A stretch of DNA of 64,000 nt, from the NCBI GenBank assembly GCA_016432725.1, contig JACJDG010000003.1:6168001-6232000 (forward strand), in the 5' to 3' direction. Below, piece by piece: positions 62,878 to 64,000 of this stretch. The translations under genes were made by a program, and so were the position numbers. The notes below the pieces were generated by a model. That model was not told where the DNA came from. It worked only from the letters and a program-made list of their open reading frames with translations, and ran no database searches. Origin of the DNA: Streptomyces sp. DHE7-1. Lineage in GTDB: Bacteria > Actinomycetota > Actinomycetes > Streptomycetales > Streptomycetaceae. Position 1 is the stretch's first letter; the number at the start of each line of letters is the position of its first letter.

Positions 62878-62894
62878 CGTCCGTAATATGGACG
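62878..62894 (-). promoter_or_regulatory. Dyad upstream of the sulfur leader peptide
   Basis: CGTCC-GTAATAT-GGACG is an imperfectly spaced dyad in an AT-rich stretch about 40 bp before the leader-peptide start. TATTAC on the minus strand could be the -10 region. It is a candidate operator or promoter for the sulfur operon, facing the GNAT gene. Confidence 0.4.
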
Positions 62895-62963
62895 GAACTA
62901 TTCTGAATGGCGAGACGGAGTGTTGTGGGTCACGCTCCGCTCATGTGAACGACGGTGCGGGGG

Positions 62964-63526
62964 TCACGCTCCGGGCCACGGGCCGGGCGTCGCCACCTCC
63001 GGCTCCAGCTCCACCTTCGTGTCGAACAGCAGGAATCCGCGCCGCTGGTAGTTGGCCATGGCGAACTCGCCGTCCTTGCTGCACGTGTGGACCCACACCC
63101 GCTTCGTCGGCGTCCGCCCCGGCCACCGCTCGGCCAGGTCCCAGGCGCGGGCCGTGCCGTAGGAGAGCAGATGACCGCCGACGCGGCGGCCACGGAAGGC
63201 GGGGATCAGTCCGAAGTACATGATCTCGACAACGCCTTCGTCCTGCGCCTCCAGCTCGACGTATCCGGCGGGGGTGCCGCGGTCGTAGGCCACCCAGGTC
63301 TCGACACCCGGACGGTCCAGGTACTCCTGCCACCGCGCGTAGGTCCACCCGAGCCGGTCCGTCCAGCGGATGTCGCCGCCCACCGAGGCGTACAGGAAGC
63401 GGCTGAACTCGGGAGAGGGGACCTCGGCGCGGACGATCCGGACGTCGCCCTCGGGGCGGCGGCCGGCAGGAGGTCGGCCGGCGAGTTCTGCTCGAGGGAC
63501 CAGGTGGTGACGGTGACGCTGCTCAT
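62964..63526 (-). CDS. GNAT family N-acetyltransferase, frameshifted
   Basis: ATG 63526 gives MSSVTVTTWSLEQNSPADLLPA. The frame then breaks at GGGG 63453-63456 (plus strand) and continues as PEGDVRIVRAEVPSPEFSRFLYASVGG. One added base gives 187 aa. The acetyl-CoA binding motif A is VEIMYFGLIPAFRGRRVGGHLL, followed by WVHTCSKDGEFAMANYQRRGF, the usual GNAT B motif. The substrate is unknown. The gene is co-oriented with, and just upstream of, the sulfur leader, but a functional link is not evident. Confidence 0.8.
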
Positions 63527-63620
63527 GCGGGCCAGGGAACCATCCCACCGGCCCGCCTGTCGATCGGCCGGGTCACTCCGCCCGGCCCCGGCGAGCCGCG
63601 GGCGGCCCGCCGGCCGTCCG

Positions 63621-64000
63621 TCACCTCAACGAGCGGTCGAGCGTCGTCAGCGGCACCGCGAACAGCATGCGGTCGGAGAGGGACCACACCTCGCCCGACT
63701 CCTCCCCGTACGACAGTGAGCCCGCCGACGCGGCCCAGCAGTGGTGGGAGGCGTCGAATCCACAGCGTGCCGCCTCGGCGTCCTCGCTGTCCTGGCGCCA
63801 CAGGCCGCCGTGGCCGTCTCCCGTACCGGACGCGCGTCCCACGTACCAGGACGGGGAGCCCGCTCCGGGGCGCCGGTGGGACAGCACGCCGGTGATGCCG
63901 GTCACCCGGGTCCGGTACGCCTCGATCGCGTCCGCCCGCCCGGCGGCGTCGGTGGCGAGCAGCCCGGCGCGCGTGGGGGCGCTGTCGAACGCGTACCGCC
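63621..64000 (-). CDS. C-terminal part of an unidentified protein (partial at right edge)
   Basis: The frame is open from the right edge to the stop at 63621, so at least 125 residues are encoded here; the start is outside. It contains GVLSHRRPGAGSPSWYVG, GHGGLWRQDSEDAEAARCGFDASHHCWAASAGSLSYGEESGEVWSLSDRM. I recognise no family. It has no signal peptide or membrane segment in the visible part. It ends 95 bp before the GNAT start. Confidence 0.55.
   Translation of the reverse strand, partial: RYAFDSAPTRAGLLATDAAGRADAIEAYRTRVTGITGVLSHRRPGAGSPSWYVGRASGTGDGHGGLWRQDSEDAEAARCGFDASHHCWAASAGSLSYGEESGEVWSLSDRMLFAVPLTTLDRSLR

Overview
The window reads as a Streptomyces chromosome. It is very GC-rich and carries a two-domain geosmin synthase, a gamma-butyrolactone-receptor-like TetR protein, a subtilisin inhibitor (SSI), the DUF6230/DUF6114 pair, a SAV2148-type HEPN protein and rare TTA (bldA-dependent) codons. 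No rRNA, tRNA, CRISPR array, insertion sequence or phage gene was recognised.

Layout. (1) 1-13662: the end of an FtsK/EccC-like ATPase, a SpoIIE-type phosphatase, then a locus that I read as an Fxs/VMAP hybrid conflict or signalling system. Its plus-strand arm has a 56-aa FxsA-like peptide and a HExxH-type peptide-modifying enzyme. Its convergent minus-strand arm has a nucleoside-phosphorylase effector with an effector-associated domain, a VMAP-like protein, a MoxR AAA ATPase and a 1457-aa vWA/NB-ARC/TPR protein. No radical SAM enzyme is present and the peptide lacks the usual phenylalanine. TTA codons occur in two of the genes. (2) 13810-17312: an osmoprotectant (betaine/choline) ABC transporter. 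(3) 17305-20675: DUF6114/DUF6230, a secreted protein and a membrane-anchored LPMO. (4) 21075-26572: a ScbR-like regulator, an ARMT1-type protein, a P450 and geosmin synthase. (5) 26753-29659: a PDZ protein, an M24 peptidase and a phosphotransferase-like protein. (6) 29693-38778: glycogen-to-trehalose genes (treZ, treY, glgX) with a DUF1707-FHA protein, SSI and an M14 peptidase. (7) 38975-44922: a secreted pair including an amine-oxidase-like protein, a HEPN protein, an exonuclease, DUF6083 and a phosphotransferase. (8) 45081-53340: a CUT1 sugar transporter, a macrolide glycosyltransferase, an MMPL exporter and small proteins. (9) 53379-62837: a complete sulfate and sulfonate assimilation block (leader peptide, sir, zinc ribbon, cysH, cysC, cysD, cysN, ssuA, ssuB, ssuC, CbiX-like chelatase). 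(10) A GNAT enzyme and a partial gene close the window.

Data quality matters here. At least seventeen genuine coding frames are broken, almost all by one missing base in a G/C run. In most cases restoring that base gives a family-typical length. I therefore treat these as probable sequencing errors, list each gene as one feature across the shift, and give the shift position.
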